Below are positions 36,987-45,975 of a DNA stretch of 64,000 bases, piece after piece (positions within the stretch are counted from its first letter, which is position 1; each line of letters begins with the position of its first letter). Where the stretch lies: assembly GCF_030530635.1 (NCBI RefSeq), contig NZ_JAUMUL010000009.1, positions 1 through 64,000 of the forward strand. Reading direction: 5' to 3'. The DNA comes from Actinomyces sp. Its GTDB lineage: Bacteria; Actinomycetota; Actinomycetes; Actinomycetales; Actinomycetaceae. Under the pieces are notes generated by a model. That model was not told where the DNA came from. It made no database searches and saw only the letters and a program-made list of their open reading frames with translations. The position numbers and the translations under genes were made by a program.

Positions 36987-38021
36987 TCAGTTCGCGGTCT
37001 GCGTGTTCTCGGCCGGGGCCTGAGAGTCGTCGCGGGATACCGAGGCGAGCACCAGGTCCATGCCCAGGGCGGTAGCTGAGGTATCGGCCTCGGCAGCCGG
37101 AATCAGGAAGGCGACCATGACGTCGTAGTTGGCAGTCACCGTGCCCGCCACCTCCTGATTGTCACCCATCAGGGCGCCGACCGTACTGTCGGCCAGCGAG
37201 AGGGTGGAGCCGGCCACTGTCTTCTTGTATACGGTGGCGAAGCTCAGCGTTGTCATGGTGATTACGCCGCCGTCGGCGGTGCGAAGACTCTTGAATCCGT
37301 CCGCACCCGCCTGGGCGGTCACACTGACTTCACCCGCATTGGACAGGTCAACGGCGCGTTCGGCCGCGATGCGCTGACGCAGGACGTCGTCGGCGAAGGC
37401 CTTGCCGTTTTCCCCGTCCGGTTTGTTGAGGGCGTCAACGTAGGCGTCAAGCACCTGCTGCGGGCTGGCCTTAAGACCGGTGGCGTCGTCGGCGGCGATC
37501 TGCTCGGTGCCGATCGCCGGAGCGTAGGTGGAGGGGATCTCCACACCGGCGAAGAACTGAGTCCAGCCCCACAGCTGGTAATTCTCGCGGGCGGAGTCCT
37601 GGGTGAGGGCGAGCAGATATCCCTGCTCGTTGTCAGCGAATTCCGTGATGGTCAGCACAGTGCGGGGGAAGTCGGTGGCCAGCGCGACGGTCCCGGCCTG
37701 GCTGTCGGTGGTGAAGACGTGTACGAAGGTGTCGTCCGAGGCGGCCTTGGCTACGGCGTACTCCTCACCGCGCACGCGGGCAGCCGGACCGGTGAGGTAG
37801 CCGGTCAACGCGTCCGCGTTCTTGTCCGCGTCTGCCGTGTTCAGGCCGGTCTGGATTCGTTTGAGGATCGCGGTGAGCCGGTCCGAGTCCAGCACCGGCT
37901 GAGGTGAGGCAGTGCCGGTGGCAGCCGCCTTCGTGGGCACGTCCTGAGAGCAGGCGGCGAGTGCAGCAGCGACTGCGGTCGCGGCCGCTGAGGTGAAGAA
38001 GGCACGGCGGCTGGTGTTCAT
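36987..38021 (-). CDS. Secreted lipoprotein with twin-arginine-like signal, unknown function
   Basis: A 344-residue protein. The signal region MNTSRRAFFTSAAATAVAAA is followed by a lipobox LAAC with the lipidation cysteine at residue 24. The mature part has no recognised family; it is Ala/Thr/Asp-rich with alternating beta-like segments. Its start overlaps the stop of the upstream membrane-protein gene by 4 bp (38018-38021), so the two products probably work together at the outside of the membrane. Both seem specific to Actinomyces-like genomes. Confidence 0.75.
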   Translation of the reverse strand: MNTSRRAFFTSAAATAVAAALAACSQDVPTKAAATGTASPQPVLDSDRLTAILKRIQTGLNTADADKNADALTGYLTGPAARVRGEEYAVAKAASDDTFVHVFTTDSQAGTVALATDFPRTVLTITEFADNEQGYLLALTQDSARENYQLWGWTQFFAGVEIPSTYAPAIGTEQIAADDATGLKASPQQVLDAYVDALNKPDGENGKAFADDVLRQRIAAERAVDLSNAGEVSVTAQAGADGFKSLRTADGGVITMTTLSFATVYKKTVAGSTLSLADSTVGALMGDNQEVAGTVTANYDVMVAFLIPAAEADTSATALGMDLVLASVSRDDSQAPAENTQTAN

Positions 38022-39313
38022 GCGTGATGCTCCTGGTCGGACTCGTCGGTGGTTTCGTTCGTGCCGGAGGCGCCATCCTCAGGCTCGCCATAGGCGTCCA
38101 CGGCGTCGACGCCGCTGGTCCGGGCGTATTCGGACAGACCGCCGAATCCCTCCCAGCTGAACTCAGCCGTCTCGGAGGCGACGTGCTCCGCCGGCTGCTG
38201 CGCGCCATCTATCTCCTGGCCGGAGACGGCGAAAGGTGTCCCGGTGTCCAGCTCACGAGTCGAGCGGTGGGCGGCAGTGGCCTGGGCATCCAGGCCCGGC
38301 ACGACAGCGCTTCCCCGGGCCGGCCCGGAGGCCTCCACCGCGTCTGAGGCAGGCGAGGCCTCAGGAACAGCGGGTGCTTCGACGCCGCCCCGGTAGACGG
38401 CGCCGGTGCGGGGGTCGATCCATTCCTCACCGGTCCGCTCGGCGCGCTCCTTGTCACGCTGCTCGCGGCGAGTAAGGGGGCGATTCGGATCGCCGATGCT
38501 GGGGATCCCCACCGTGGCCACGGAATCGGCCTGCGCCATGCGGGCGGCGCGATCGGCGGCGCGGGCACGACGCTGCTCATCGGCATGACGCACCTGAATG
38601 TCGATCAGGAACAGGAACACACCCACGAGCAGCAGCAGACCGCCCAGGATCAGCCCGGGAATCAGCCAGGGGGTGGACACATGCCGCGGCCAGGACAGTG
38701 TCAGCTGGGGGGCGTTGGACGTTCCGTCGGTGGCGACCAGCGCGACAAGGTCAGAACCGGAGGTGTCCAGCTCGAGCGTGGCCGACCCGGTCCCTGTCTT
38801 CGTAGTCAGCCATAGGTCTGAATCCGCGGGATTGGCGCCGCTGTTCTCCAGTACGGTACAACCGTCCTCATCAGTCGCAGCGGTAGCCGTGGCATCAGCG
38901 GTGTTCTCGGCATCGGGGACCGAGGCACTAGCGGTCGCGGTGCTGTTCTCAGTGTTGTTCTCATCCTGCGGACAGGAGGTGGTAACCGCACTCGATGCGA
39001 GCGTGTCCCAGTCAGTCAGGCCGGTCACCACTGTGTAGGGATCCGAGGCGAGCCACGCATACACGTCCTGCGCGTGGCCGACGGCGATGAGCACCTGCTC
39101 GTCGGCGGATGCGGCCGTGGCCGACACTTCAACGTCGGTGTCGACAAGGCTCAGAACACCCGGCTCGGTGATTACATAGCGCTGGTCCGGGTTCTGGGCG
39201 AGGCTGGCACGGGCGGTTGAGTTCGGACGCCACACGGTGGCGGAACAGACTGCCAAGACAATGGCGATCAAGCCGAGAACGGCGATGATCACGCTCAGGA
39301 TCCGTCGATTCAC
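38018..39313 (-). CDS. Membrane protein with large extracytoplasmic and cytoplasmic parts, unknown function
   Basis: A 431-residue protein with a membrane anchor near residues 4-27. An outside domain of about 190 residues includes a Thr/Asn/Ala-rich linker. A second transmembrane segment (WLIPGLILGGLLLLVGVFLF) is followed by a charged cytoplasmic tail with RRARAADRAARMA. The tail contains TGEEWIDPRTGAVYRGG, seen in actinobacterial membrane proteins of this kind. It is coupled to the lipoprotein gene downstream. Function unknown. Confidence 0.72.
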   Translation of the reverse strand: MNRRILSVIIAVLGLIAIVLAVCSATVWRPNSTARASLAQNPDQRYVITEPGVLSLVDTDVEVSATAASADEQVLIAVGHAQDVYAWLASDPYTVVTGLTDWDTLASSAVTTSCPQDENNTENSTATASASVPDAENTADATATAATDEDGCTVLENSGANPADSDLWLTTKTGTGSATLELDTSGSDLVALVATDGTSNAPQLTLSWPRHVSTPWLIPGLILGGLLLLVGVFLFLIDIQVRHADEQRRARAADRAARMAQADSVATVGIPSIGDPNRPLTRREQRDKERAERTGEEWIDPRTGAVYRGGVEAPAVPEASPASDAVEASGPARGSAVVPGLDAQATAAHRSTRELDTGTPFAVSGQEIDGAQQPAEHVASETAEFSWEGFGGLSEYARTSGVDAVDAYGEPEDGASGTNETTDESDQEHHA

Positions 39314-39694
39314 GACGTGGTTCTCCTAGGATTGGTGGACATGGACCCGCCGACTGAGGACGGCAGGCGTGCGAGACTCGCACGGACGTCGCAGGGACGA
39401 CGCCTGAGGCGGCCGGGCTCCAGAATCCCATGACGGCCAACGGTTCGCACCGATCCCGACCAAGATCACAGGTTGCTGCGCCATAAGCGGAAACCTAGGG
39501 CCAGGTCGGGCGGTAGTCGGATTGCACCACGCAGGCGCCGATTCGATTCGCCCGCCAAGGCCTATGCGGGACCGGGCCGGGCGGTCGGCGAGGAAGGGCG
39601 ATAACGGTGAGAGCCTGCCGATTCCATGCGAATTGGCCAGGGGCTACGCTGGGACGGTGGGGCCGTCCCGACCCGGCCCAGGAGGAGATTTGAC
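39314..39694. other. Divergent spacer before the DivIVA-like gene
   Basis: No gene is supported in these 381 bp. A perfect 7-bp hairpin, GGGACGG (39651-39657) and CCGTCCC (39663-39669), lies just before the ribosome site GGAGGAG of the next gene and may affect its mRNA. Promoters for both divergent genes should be here but were not assigned. Confidence 0.5.
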
Positions 39695-41203
39695 GTGGCC
39701 GAGGACACCGAAGAGTTCGCCGTCACTATGCGCGGATACGACCGCGCGCAGGTGGATCAGCGATTGGAAGCGCTCAACCGCCAGTTGAGGGATGCCCGCA
39801 GAGAGGTCGCCAGCCTTGATCAACGGGCCATGACCCTGGCCGGCGAGCTTGCTGAGGCGCAGCGCCGTCTGCGGGAGACAGATAAGCCGACTTATGCCGG
39901 TCTGGGCTCGCGCATCGAGCAACTGCTTCGCAACGCCGAGGAGCAGAGCGCCTCCGTCCTGTCCAAGGCAAACGCTGAGGCCAATGCCCTACTGACACGC
40001 ACCCGCGCGAATGCCGCGAATCTGTCTGAACGCAGCTCCTCCGAGGCGGCGGCACTCCTGTCGGATGCGCGCCGCGACGCCGCTGAACTTCGTACGCGAT
40101 CCGAGAATGAGGCGGAGACCACTCTGGCCAATGCCCAGGCGCGTGCAGACGAGCTGGTGGGTACCGCCGAGCGGCGGGCCGCACAGATTTCCGCCGATGC
40201 CGAATCGGATGCCACCGAGTTGCGCGCGACAGCGGAGCGGGAGGCGCAGCTCGTACGTGCCGAGGCGAAGAAGGCCGCCGCAGAACTGGCCATCTCCTCC
40301 GAGCGCGAGACCACCGCCCTGCGTGCCGCGGCCACTCAGGAGGCGGAGGACCTGCGTCGCACGTCCTCAGAGCAGGCCGACGCCATCCTCGCCTCTGCGC
40401 GCGAGGAGGCCAACCTCACTGTCGAGAAGGCCCGCAGCGAGGCCGATGAACTCCTGACCACGGCGCGCCGCGAGTCCGAGGAACTGCGCCGAGTCGCACA
40501 GGCCGAGGCCGAGTCCGCACGCGCGGAGGCAGCCGAATTGCGTCAGCAGGCAACGCTCGATGTCGCCGCAGCGCACGAGGCCGCCGCAAAGGAGGATGCC
40601 GCCGCTCACGAGGAGACGCGTGCCCGCATCGCCGAGATGCACGAGCAGGCCCAAGCACAGGCCGCTGCAGCCGAGTCCCGATTGCAGGAGGCGCTAGAGC
40701 GTGCCGAGGCGGTGCGGGCCCAGACGGATCAGTCCGCGCAGGCGCGCCGTGAGGAGTCCATTCGTCAGGCGGAGGAGATTCTGCAACAGGCCCGGGATGA
40801 GGCGAAGCAGATGGTCGATGACGCCCGGGCCGACGCGGATGCTGAGAAGTCGGCGGCCGCCCGGGAGGTGGAGGAGCTGGAGCGTCAGCGCGACTCCGTG
40901 GCCAATTACTTGGACGAGATGCGCGGTGTTCTCGGCAATATCATTCCCCCCACACCGGTCTTCTCCGATGTGATCGCCGAGGTCGTGAACGTCGAAGGGG
41001 CAGATATCACGGCACCGGATGCGACGGCGGATGCAGCCGCCGATGACGCCGAAACGGACACTGTCCCCAACCGGGACCAGGCCGCAGCCGACACGAACGC
41101 GGCAGCGGATGCACCCGCAGTTGATCCGGACTCGGATGCCGATGCCACCGCCAATACCACCAACAAGCCGCGGACTCCACGCGGCAAGAAGCTGGTCTCC
41201 TGA
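39695..41203 (+). CDS. Long coiled-coil protein with DivIVA-like N-terminus (Scy/FilP type)
   Basis: A 502-residue protein. The N-terminus FAVTMRGYDRAQVDQRLEAL resembles the DivIVA membrane-curvature domain. Residues ~30-420 form an almost unbroken Ala/Glu/Arg coiled coil with repeated SEADELLTTARRESEEL-type units. The tail is acidic and ends in a basic patch (PRTPRGKKLVS). The GTG at 39695 is chosen because GGAGGAG lies seven bases upstream; an in-frame ATG at 39626 lacks one. Relatives in Streptomyces organise polar growth, so a role in cell-shape or pole architecture is likely. Confidence 0.82.
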   Translation: MAEDTEEFAVTMRGYDRAQVDQRLEALNRQLRDARREVASLDQRAMTLAGELAEAQRRLRETDKPTYAGLGSRIEQLLRNAEEQSASVLSKANAEANALLTRTRANAANLSERSSSEAAALLSDARRDAAELRTRSENEAETTLANAQARADELVGTAERRAAQISADAESDATELRATAEREAQLVRAEAKKAAAELAISSERETTALRAAATQEAEDLRRTSSEQADAILASAREEANLTVEKARSEADELLTTARRESEELRRVAQAEAESARAEAAELRQQATLDVAAAHEAAAKEDAAAHEETRARIAEMHEQAQAQAAAAESRLQEALERAEAVRAQTDQSAQARREESIRQAEEILQQARDEAKQMVDDARADADAEKSAAAREVEELERQRDSVANYLDEMRGVLGNIIPPTPVFSDVIAEVVNVEGADITAPDATADAAADDAETDTVPNRDQAAADTNAAADAPAVDPDSDADATANTTNKPRTPRGKKLVS

Positions 41204-41287
41204 CGCACCACCCGTCGGAGCCGGGCTCCGCCGCCAGAGTCCGGCTCCGACGCTCTGGCCCTGCCTGTCATCCGCTGCAGGTGCCGA

Positions 41288-41710
41288 TCAGGGCCAGGCC
41301 CGACGGACCATGTCGAGCGTGTCATCCACGGACACGCCCAGGGCGTGCATGGTAGTGACAAAACGCTGTACCTCACGTTCACTCGCCGCCCCCGACTGGT
41401 CCCGGACGAATGTGCCGCGACGACCACGTCCTTCGATGTACCCCTGGATCTCGAGTGCCCGATAGGCCTTCGCCGCCGTATTGACGGCGATGTTCAGATC
41501 GGTGGCGAGCGCACGCGTGGGAGGCAGACGGGTACCTGCCGGCAGGATGCCAGCATCGATGTCAGCACTGACAGCTGCGCAGATCTGCGAGAAGACCGGC
41601 ACCGTGGAGCTTGGGTCCAGGCGGATGTCGAGCGGGGCGAACCGGGGCATGGATATCGACGGCGCGGTCGGTTTGGAAAGGTGTTGCGGGGGCTGAGCGG
41701 GCGTGTCCAT
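41288..41710 (-). CDS. GntR-family regulator (YtrA subfamily)
   Basis: A 140-residue winged-helix regulator. It has LPPTRALATDLNIAVNTAAK as recognition region and GYIEGRGRRGTFV as wing, with a short effector-free tail as in the YtrA group. ATG 41710 is taken as start; an in-frame TTG at 41731 is possible. No ABC transporter lies beside it in this window, unlike the other YtrA-type gene, so its target is unknown. Confidence 0.85.
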   Translation of the reverse strand: MDTPAQPPQHLSKPTAPSISMPRFAPLDIRLDPSSTVPVFSQICAAVSADIDAGILPAGTRLPPTRALATDLNIAVNTAAKAYRALEIQGYIEGRGRRGTFVRDQSGAASEREVQRFVTTMHALGVSVDDTLDMVRRAWP

Positions 41711-41775
41711 GCTTCTAGTGTGCGACAACAATGCGAGTTACACCACACTTACGCCGCGTCTCGTAGGCTATACGC

Positions 41776-42312
41776 ATGCCCCTCTCCGATACCGACTCCT
41801 TCCCCGCACGCTCCACATCCGGCACCGATGACCGCTTGGAGTCACCAGGGTCCGCCGACGTCGCGCATGCCGGCAGGCCGGAGGCTGACTGGGCGCAACG
41901 CCGTCGTGACGCGGCCTCGGAGCGGGCCCGCATGCTTGCGGCGCGGCAGGATGCGGAGCACCGACGAGCCGCGCGCATCGTGTCCTTGTTCGTCGCTGTG
42001 GCCGAGGCGGAGGGACTAGAGGCGGCACCGCTGCGGGTGCGGGGCTACGGGGGCGGGTCGGCGCGTACCCCGCTGAACGGCTGGTATCTGCGCCAGGACC
42101 AGTCGGTGGCGATTGACACTGCGGGTCGCTTCTACATCCTCACCCGGTCACTCAGTATGCGCGATCGACTGTTCGGGGTGACGCCTACAGAAGAACCGGT
42201 GCCCATGACAATCGGCGAAGGCGGACGCGACGGGGACATCGTGCCGCTGCGCACCGCTCTGGACCGGCTGCTACCGGGCTGGGAGAAGCGCTCCCCCGAT
42301 CCCCTGGCCTGA
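41776..42312 (+). CDS. Conserved actinobacterial protein of unknown function
   Basis: A 178-residue soluble protein. The first ~75 residues are Arg/Ala-rich and probably helical (WAQRRRDAASERARMLAAR). The second half is more conserved-looking, with LRVRGYGGGSARTPLNGWYL and GRFYILTRSLS, suggesting a small beta domain. No catalytic motif is evident. It is divergent from the GntR gene and convergent with the small zinc-ribbon gene. Confidence 0.65.
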   Translation: MPLSDTDSFPARSTSGTDDRLESPGSADVAHAGRPEADWAQRRRDAASERARMLAARQDAEHRRAARIVSLFVAVAEAEGLEAAPLRVRGYGGGSARTPLNGWYLRQDQSVAIDTAGRFYILTRSLSMRDRLFGVTPTEEPVPMTIGEGGRDGDIVPLRTALDRLLPGWEKRSPDPLA

Positions 42313-42323
42313 AACCGCTCTTG

Positions 42324-42623
42324 TCACCACAGGCCACGTTCCCAGCAGGAGGTGTGCCAGTGGCGCCGCTCCTCAAGGCCGCGTTCAGGGCCGAACAACG
42401 ACTCGTTGCTCCAAGCCACGATATGCGGAGTACCGGCGGGAATCGTCTGGTTACAGCCCGGGCAGATGTAGGGCTTCCCCCCTCCTCGTACCTGCCGCAC
42501 GGTGAACTGCGCACCCCCGGGGCCGGCCTGAGTACGTGGCAGGGAGGACAGGCGGTCCATGTCAAGGGGCCTGTGCCCCGCCCCGTAGGGCCTTTTGGAG
42601 CTGCGGGATCCTCGACGTGCCAT
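42324..42623 (-). CDS. Small zinc-binding protein, conserved in actinobacteria
   Basis: A 99-residue protein with a basic N-terminus. The likely zinc site is CPGC in YICPGCNQTIPAG, with histidines in TPHIVAW and HWHTSCW completing a treble-clef-like set. Similar short proteins are common in actinobacteria and are often labelled ATP/GTP-binding or HNH-like, without experimental support. The start ATG is complementary to 42621-42623. Confidence 0.72.
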   Translation of the reverse strand: MARRGSRSSKRPYGAGHRPLDMDRLSSLPRTQAGPGGAQFTVRQVRGGGKPYICPGCNQTIPAGTPHIVAWSNESLFGPERGLEERRHWHTSCWERGLW

Positions 42624-42653
42624 GGAGACGACTGTAGCGCGCCGACCACTTCA

Positions 42654-42672
42654 ACCGATATCGGGACGTGAC
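42654..42672. repeat. Second copy of the ACCGATnTCGG intergenic motif
   Basis: ACCGATATCGGGACGTGAC contains the palindrome CCGATATCGG and matches 14527-14545 at 16 of 19 bases. It lies between the small zinc-protein gene and the permease remnant. Confidence 0.5.
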
Positions 42673-42714
42673 TTCGAGCGGTCTCGGTGCAGGCGGGTGC
42701 GGGAACGCCTGCGT

Positions 42715-43014
42715 TCAGCCTTTCACGGAGCCGGCCATCAGGCCGCCGACGAAGTACTTGCCGAGGAAGATGTATACCAGCAGCGTCGGCACGGAGGCGA
42801 TCAGCGCGCCGGACATTGAGGCGCCGTAATCGGCCATGATCGAGCCGTGCGCCAGGTTGTTCAGCGCCAGCGTAACCGGTCCGGACTGAGCCCCGCCGCC
42901 GAAGAACAGGGCGAATAGGAAGTCGTTCCAGGCACTGGTGAACTGCCAGATGATCACCACCACGAAGCTGGGCACCGAGATGGGCAGCACTACCGAGAAG
43001 TAAGTGCGCAGCAT
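42715..43014 (-). pseudogene. Sugar ABC transporter permease, C-terminal fragment
   Basis: About 99 residues match the end of a MalG-type permease: the second half of the EAA loop (RTYFSVVLPISVPSF), the membrane segments around SAWNDFLFALFF, and the usual tail GLMAGSVKG. The first ~180 residues are missing; the frame upstream of 43014 loses similarity within a few codons. It lacks a ribosome site and partner genes, so it is a deletion remnant of a transporter operon. Confidence 0.85.
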
Positions 43015-43076
43015 CCCGGCTCTTCGCGTTTGAGGGTGTGGTTGGTGGCTTGCGTCCCGGTTAACGCGAAAACTAA

Positions 43077-43107
43077 GGACCCCGACTCCGCAGCGGAGCC
43101 GGGGTCC
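43077..43107 (-). terminator. Terminator downstream of malate dehydrogenase
   Basis: GGACCCCGACTCCG (43077-43090) pairs with CGGAGCCGGGGTCC (43094-43107) around a 3-nt loop. On the minus strand it is followed by TTAGTTTTCG, giving a U-rich tail. Confidence 0.85.
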
Positions 43108-43128
43108 CGAGATCGCCAGCGACCGGAC

Positions 43129-44115
43129 TCAGATCAGGCCCATGTCGGCGACGGCGTTCTTCTCCTCGACGAGTTCCGCAGCGGAGGCGTCGATCTTCGT
43201 ACGGGAGAAGTCGTCGATCTCCAGGCCCTGAACGATCTTCCACTCCCCGTTCTCGGCAGTGCAGGGGAAGGAGGAAATGACGCCCTCGGGGACCCCGTAG
43301 GAGCCGTCGGACATGACCGCCGCCGAGGTCCACGCCGAGGTGGTGCCCAGGCACCAGTCGCGGACGTGGTCGATGGCGGCCGAGGCGACCGAGGCGGCCG
43401 AGGAGGCGCCGCGGGCCTCAATGATGGCAGCGCCGCGCTTGGCGACGGTGGGGATGAAGTCATCCTCCACCCACGTACGGTCGGCCAGAATGTCGGTGAC
43501 CGGCTCTCCCTTGATGGTCGCCTGCGTCAGGTCGGGGTACTGGGTGGTGGAGTGGTTGCCCCAGATGGTGACTTTGTCGATGTCGGAGACGTGGCAGTTG
43601 GCCTTAGCGGCCAGCTGGGCCAGGGCCCGGTTGTGGTCCAGGCGGGTCATCGCGGTGAAGCGGGAGGCCGGGATGTCGCCGGCGTGTGAGGCGGCAATGA
43701 GCGCGTTGGTGTTGGCGGGGTTGCCGACCACGAGCACCTTGATGTCGTCGGCGGCGCCGGCGCCGAGAGCCTCACCCTGGGGGCCGAAGATGCCGCCGTT
43801 GGCGGACAGCAGGTCGGAGCGCTCCATGCCGGCCTTGCGCGGCATGGAGCCGACCAGGAAGGCGATATTGGCGCCCTCGAAGGCCTGCTTGGGGTCGTCG
43901 AAGATGTCGACGGTGCCGAGCGTGGAGAAGGCCGAGTCGAACAGCTCCATGGCAGTCCCCTCGGCAGCCTTGACGGCCTGCGGGATCTCGAGCAGACGCA
44001 GGTTGACGCGCTGGTCGGGGCCGAGCAGCGCGCCGGAGGCGATGCGGAACAGCAGCGCATAGCCGATATTGCCGGCGGCGCCGGTGACGGTGATGTTGAC
44101 GGGGGCGTTGGCCAT
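43129..44115 (-). CDS. mdh: Malate dehydrogenase
   Basis: A 328-residue NAD-dependent enzyme of the cytosolic-type MDH group. The Rossmann motif is TVTGAAGNIGYALLFRIASG. The substrate and proton-relay residues are in TRLDHNRAL (Asp) and IWGNHSTTQYP (catalytic His). It reduces oxaloacetate to malate or the reverse in central metabolism. Transcription runs into the strong terminator at 43077-43107. The dicarboxylate symporter gene upstream could supply malate or relatives. Confidence 0.95.
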   Translation of the reverse strand: MANAPVNITVTGAAGNIGYALLFRIASGALLGPDQRVNLRLLEIPQAVKAAEGTAMELFDSAFSTLGTVDIFDDPKQAFEGANIAFLVGSMPRKAGMERSDLLSANGGIFGPQGEALGAGAADDIKVLVVGNPANTNALIAASHAGDIPASRFTAMTRLDHNRALAQLAAKANCHVSDIDKVTIWGNHSTTQYPDLTQATIKGEPVTDILADRTWVEDDFIPTVAKRGAAIIEARGASSAASVASAAIDHVRDWCLGTTSAWTSAAVMSDGSYGVPEGVISSFPCTAENGEWKIVQGLEIDDFSRTKIDASAAELVEEKNAVADMGLI

Positions 44116-44437
44116 GAAGGACTCCTTCGAGACGATCGGTTGGGGCCCCGGGGGGCCGGTGCGCCAAGCCTATGCCGTGACCTGAGCGAGTGGTTAGGAC
44201 AATGGCCGGAGCGGCCGCCGCCGGCCGGGGAGATCTGGGCGACATCTCGACAGCGGGGTCCGGTCAGGTCTGCACGAACCACCCGCCGACACCCGCCACA
44301 CTACGAGCCCCACCCCCGAAGAGGCGCACCCAAGGCTCTCAACAGTCTCAAACGCGCCGCCAAGCAGACGGGGCTGGACCGCCGTACCCCCGTTTTACGG
44401 TCGTAGCCGGCGGCGATAAGGGCTAGCGCGCAGTGTG
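44116..44437. other. Spacer between mdh and the symporter gene
   Basis: No gene is supported in these 322 bp. TGGACCGCCGTA at 44375-44386 repeats a 12-mer from the array near position 343 and is followed by a weak CCGTA/TACGG dyad, perhaps a transcription stop for the symporter gene. Confidence 0.4.
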
Positions 44438-45829
44438 TCAGCGGCTTACGGCATTGGGACCGGCCGCGGCGGCCGATGCCTTCAACTCCTCGGCGCTGAC
44501 CACCCCGTCAATGCTGACCCGGTCCAGGTACTTCATGCCATCGAAGGCGAGCTCGCGGGTGTTCTCCGGGTCGCCCTCGGGGCCGATGCGGCCGTGGGCG
44601 AGCCGGTCGACGACGATTGCAATGGCGCCGTCGCCGGTGACGTTGGTGGCCGTACCGAAGGCGTCCAGGGCGATGTAGGTGGCGATCATGAGGCCGACCT
44701 GGGCGTCGTCGAAGCCGAGCATGCTGGACAGCAGGCCGGTGGCAGCCATGATCGCGCCGCCGGGCACGCCCGGGGCGGCCACCATGGTGATGCCGAGCAT
44801 GAAGATGAAGCCGATCCACTGGGCGGCGGAGACGCTGATGCCCTGTGTCAGGGCGATGGCGAAGGCGAAGGCGAAGATCTTAGAGGTCGAGCCGGCCAGG
44901 TGGATGGTGGCGCACAGCGGTACGGTGAAGGAGGCGACGGCGTCGGCCACCCCGTTCTTGCGGGCCTGCCGCAGTGTCACCGGGATGGTGGCGGCCGAGG
45001 AGGAGGTGCCCAGCGCCGTCAGGTAGGCGGGCAGCATGGTGACCAGCGCCTTGAGGGGGTTCTTCCGCCCAACGGCGCCGGCAACCAGATATTGAATGCC
45101 GAGAATCACCACCTCCAGCGCCAACACCACCACTACCACGCGCAGCAGCGTGTGCATGATCGCCCAGGCCTCGCCGGTGTAGGTCAGGTTCAGGAAGATG
45201 CCGAAGATGTGCAGGGGCAGCAGCGGGATGATGATCCGTTCGATCAGGGCGGTGATGATGGCCCGGAACTCGATGAAGCCCTTGCGCATGACCCCGCGCG
45301 GCACCATGGACAGTCCGATGCCGATCACGAAGCTGAGCAGCAGCGCGGTCATGACGCTGACCGGGGCGGGCATCTCGACGCTGAAGTAGGTCTCCAGGGC
45401 GCTGCCGGGCTCCTCGACGTCGCTGAGTGTGGTCCCGGTGAGCACCGGCGGGAGGATCGCAGCGCACGCCAGGTAGGTGACGAAGCCGGCGAATAGGGTG
45501 GAGCTGTAGGCGATGGCGGCGGTGACGGCGAGCCAGCGGCCGGCTCCCCGCCCCAGGTCGGCGATTGCAGGGGTGACCAGGCCGATGATGATCAGCGGGA
45601 TGGAGAAGCTCAGGAACTGGCTGAACAGGTCGGAGAAGGTTACGAAGATCCTCCCGATCGGGACGGGCACGAGGTGCCTGCCGCCCACCTGGATGGACCC
45701 GAGCAGCAGCGCCAGGATGATGGCGGCCAGCACCCACACCAGGATGCCGCCACGGGCGAGGAACCTACGGACGGGTCCCGAGGACGACTGCTCTTCGGTA
45801 CGTTCGGGACGCGGGGATGGATTGCTCAT
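44438..45829 (-). CDS. Dicarboxylate/amino acid:cation symporter (DAACS family)
   Basis: A 463-residue membrane protein with about eight transmembrane helices. The serine-rich re-entrant loop ALGTSSSAATIPVTLRQA and the substrate-site helix YIALDAFGTATNVTGDG are those of the glutamate/C4-dicarboxylate/serine carriers. ATG 45829 follows GGAAGG. It should co-transport Na+ or H+ with an acidic amino acid or dicarboxylate; SstT-like serine/threonine transport cannot be excluded. It lies upstream of mdh in the same direction with 322 bp between. Confidence 0.9.
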   Translation of the reverse strand: MSNPSPRPERTEEQSSSGPVRRFLARGGILVWVLAAIILALLLGSIQVGGRHLVPVPIGRIFVTFSDLFSQFLSFSIPLIIIGLVTPAIADLGRGAGRWLAVTAAIAYSSTLFAGFVTYLACAAILPPVLTGTTLSDVEEPGSALETYFSVEMPAPVSVMTALLLSFVIGIGLSMVPRGVMRKGFIEFRAIITALIERIIIPLLPLHIFGIFLNLTYTGEAWAIMHTLLRVVVVVLALEVVILGIQYLVAGAVGRKNPLKALVTMLPAYLTALGTSSSAATIPVTLRQARKNGVADAVASFTVPLCATIHLAGSTSKIFAFAFAIALTQGISVSAAQWIGFIFMLGITMVAAPGVPGGAIMAATGLLSSMLGFDDAQVGLMIATYIALDAFGTATNVTGDGAIAIVVDRLAHGRIGPEGDPENTRELAFDGMKYLDRVSIDGVVSAEELKASAAAAGPNAVSR

Positions 45830-45975
45830 TGGCTGCCTTCCGGCTGGAATCGGTCGGTCGGTGACCGCTTGCTGGGCGGAAGAATGCCACAGCCTCCCCG
45901 TCCTGTGCGCGACGATATCGCCCAGTGGCCCCCCCACCAGGGCAGCCGTGGAAGCAGGCCGCCCGGCCGAGCCGT

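Noticed and set aside
40011..40900. Regular repeat pattern, considered as a tandem DNA repeat
   Set aside because: The periodicity comes from the Ala/Glu/Arg coiled coil of the encoded protein; units are not conserved at the DNA level.
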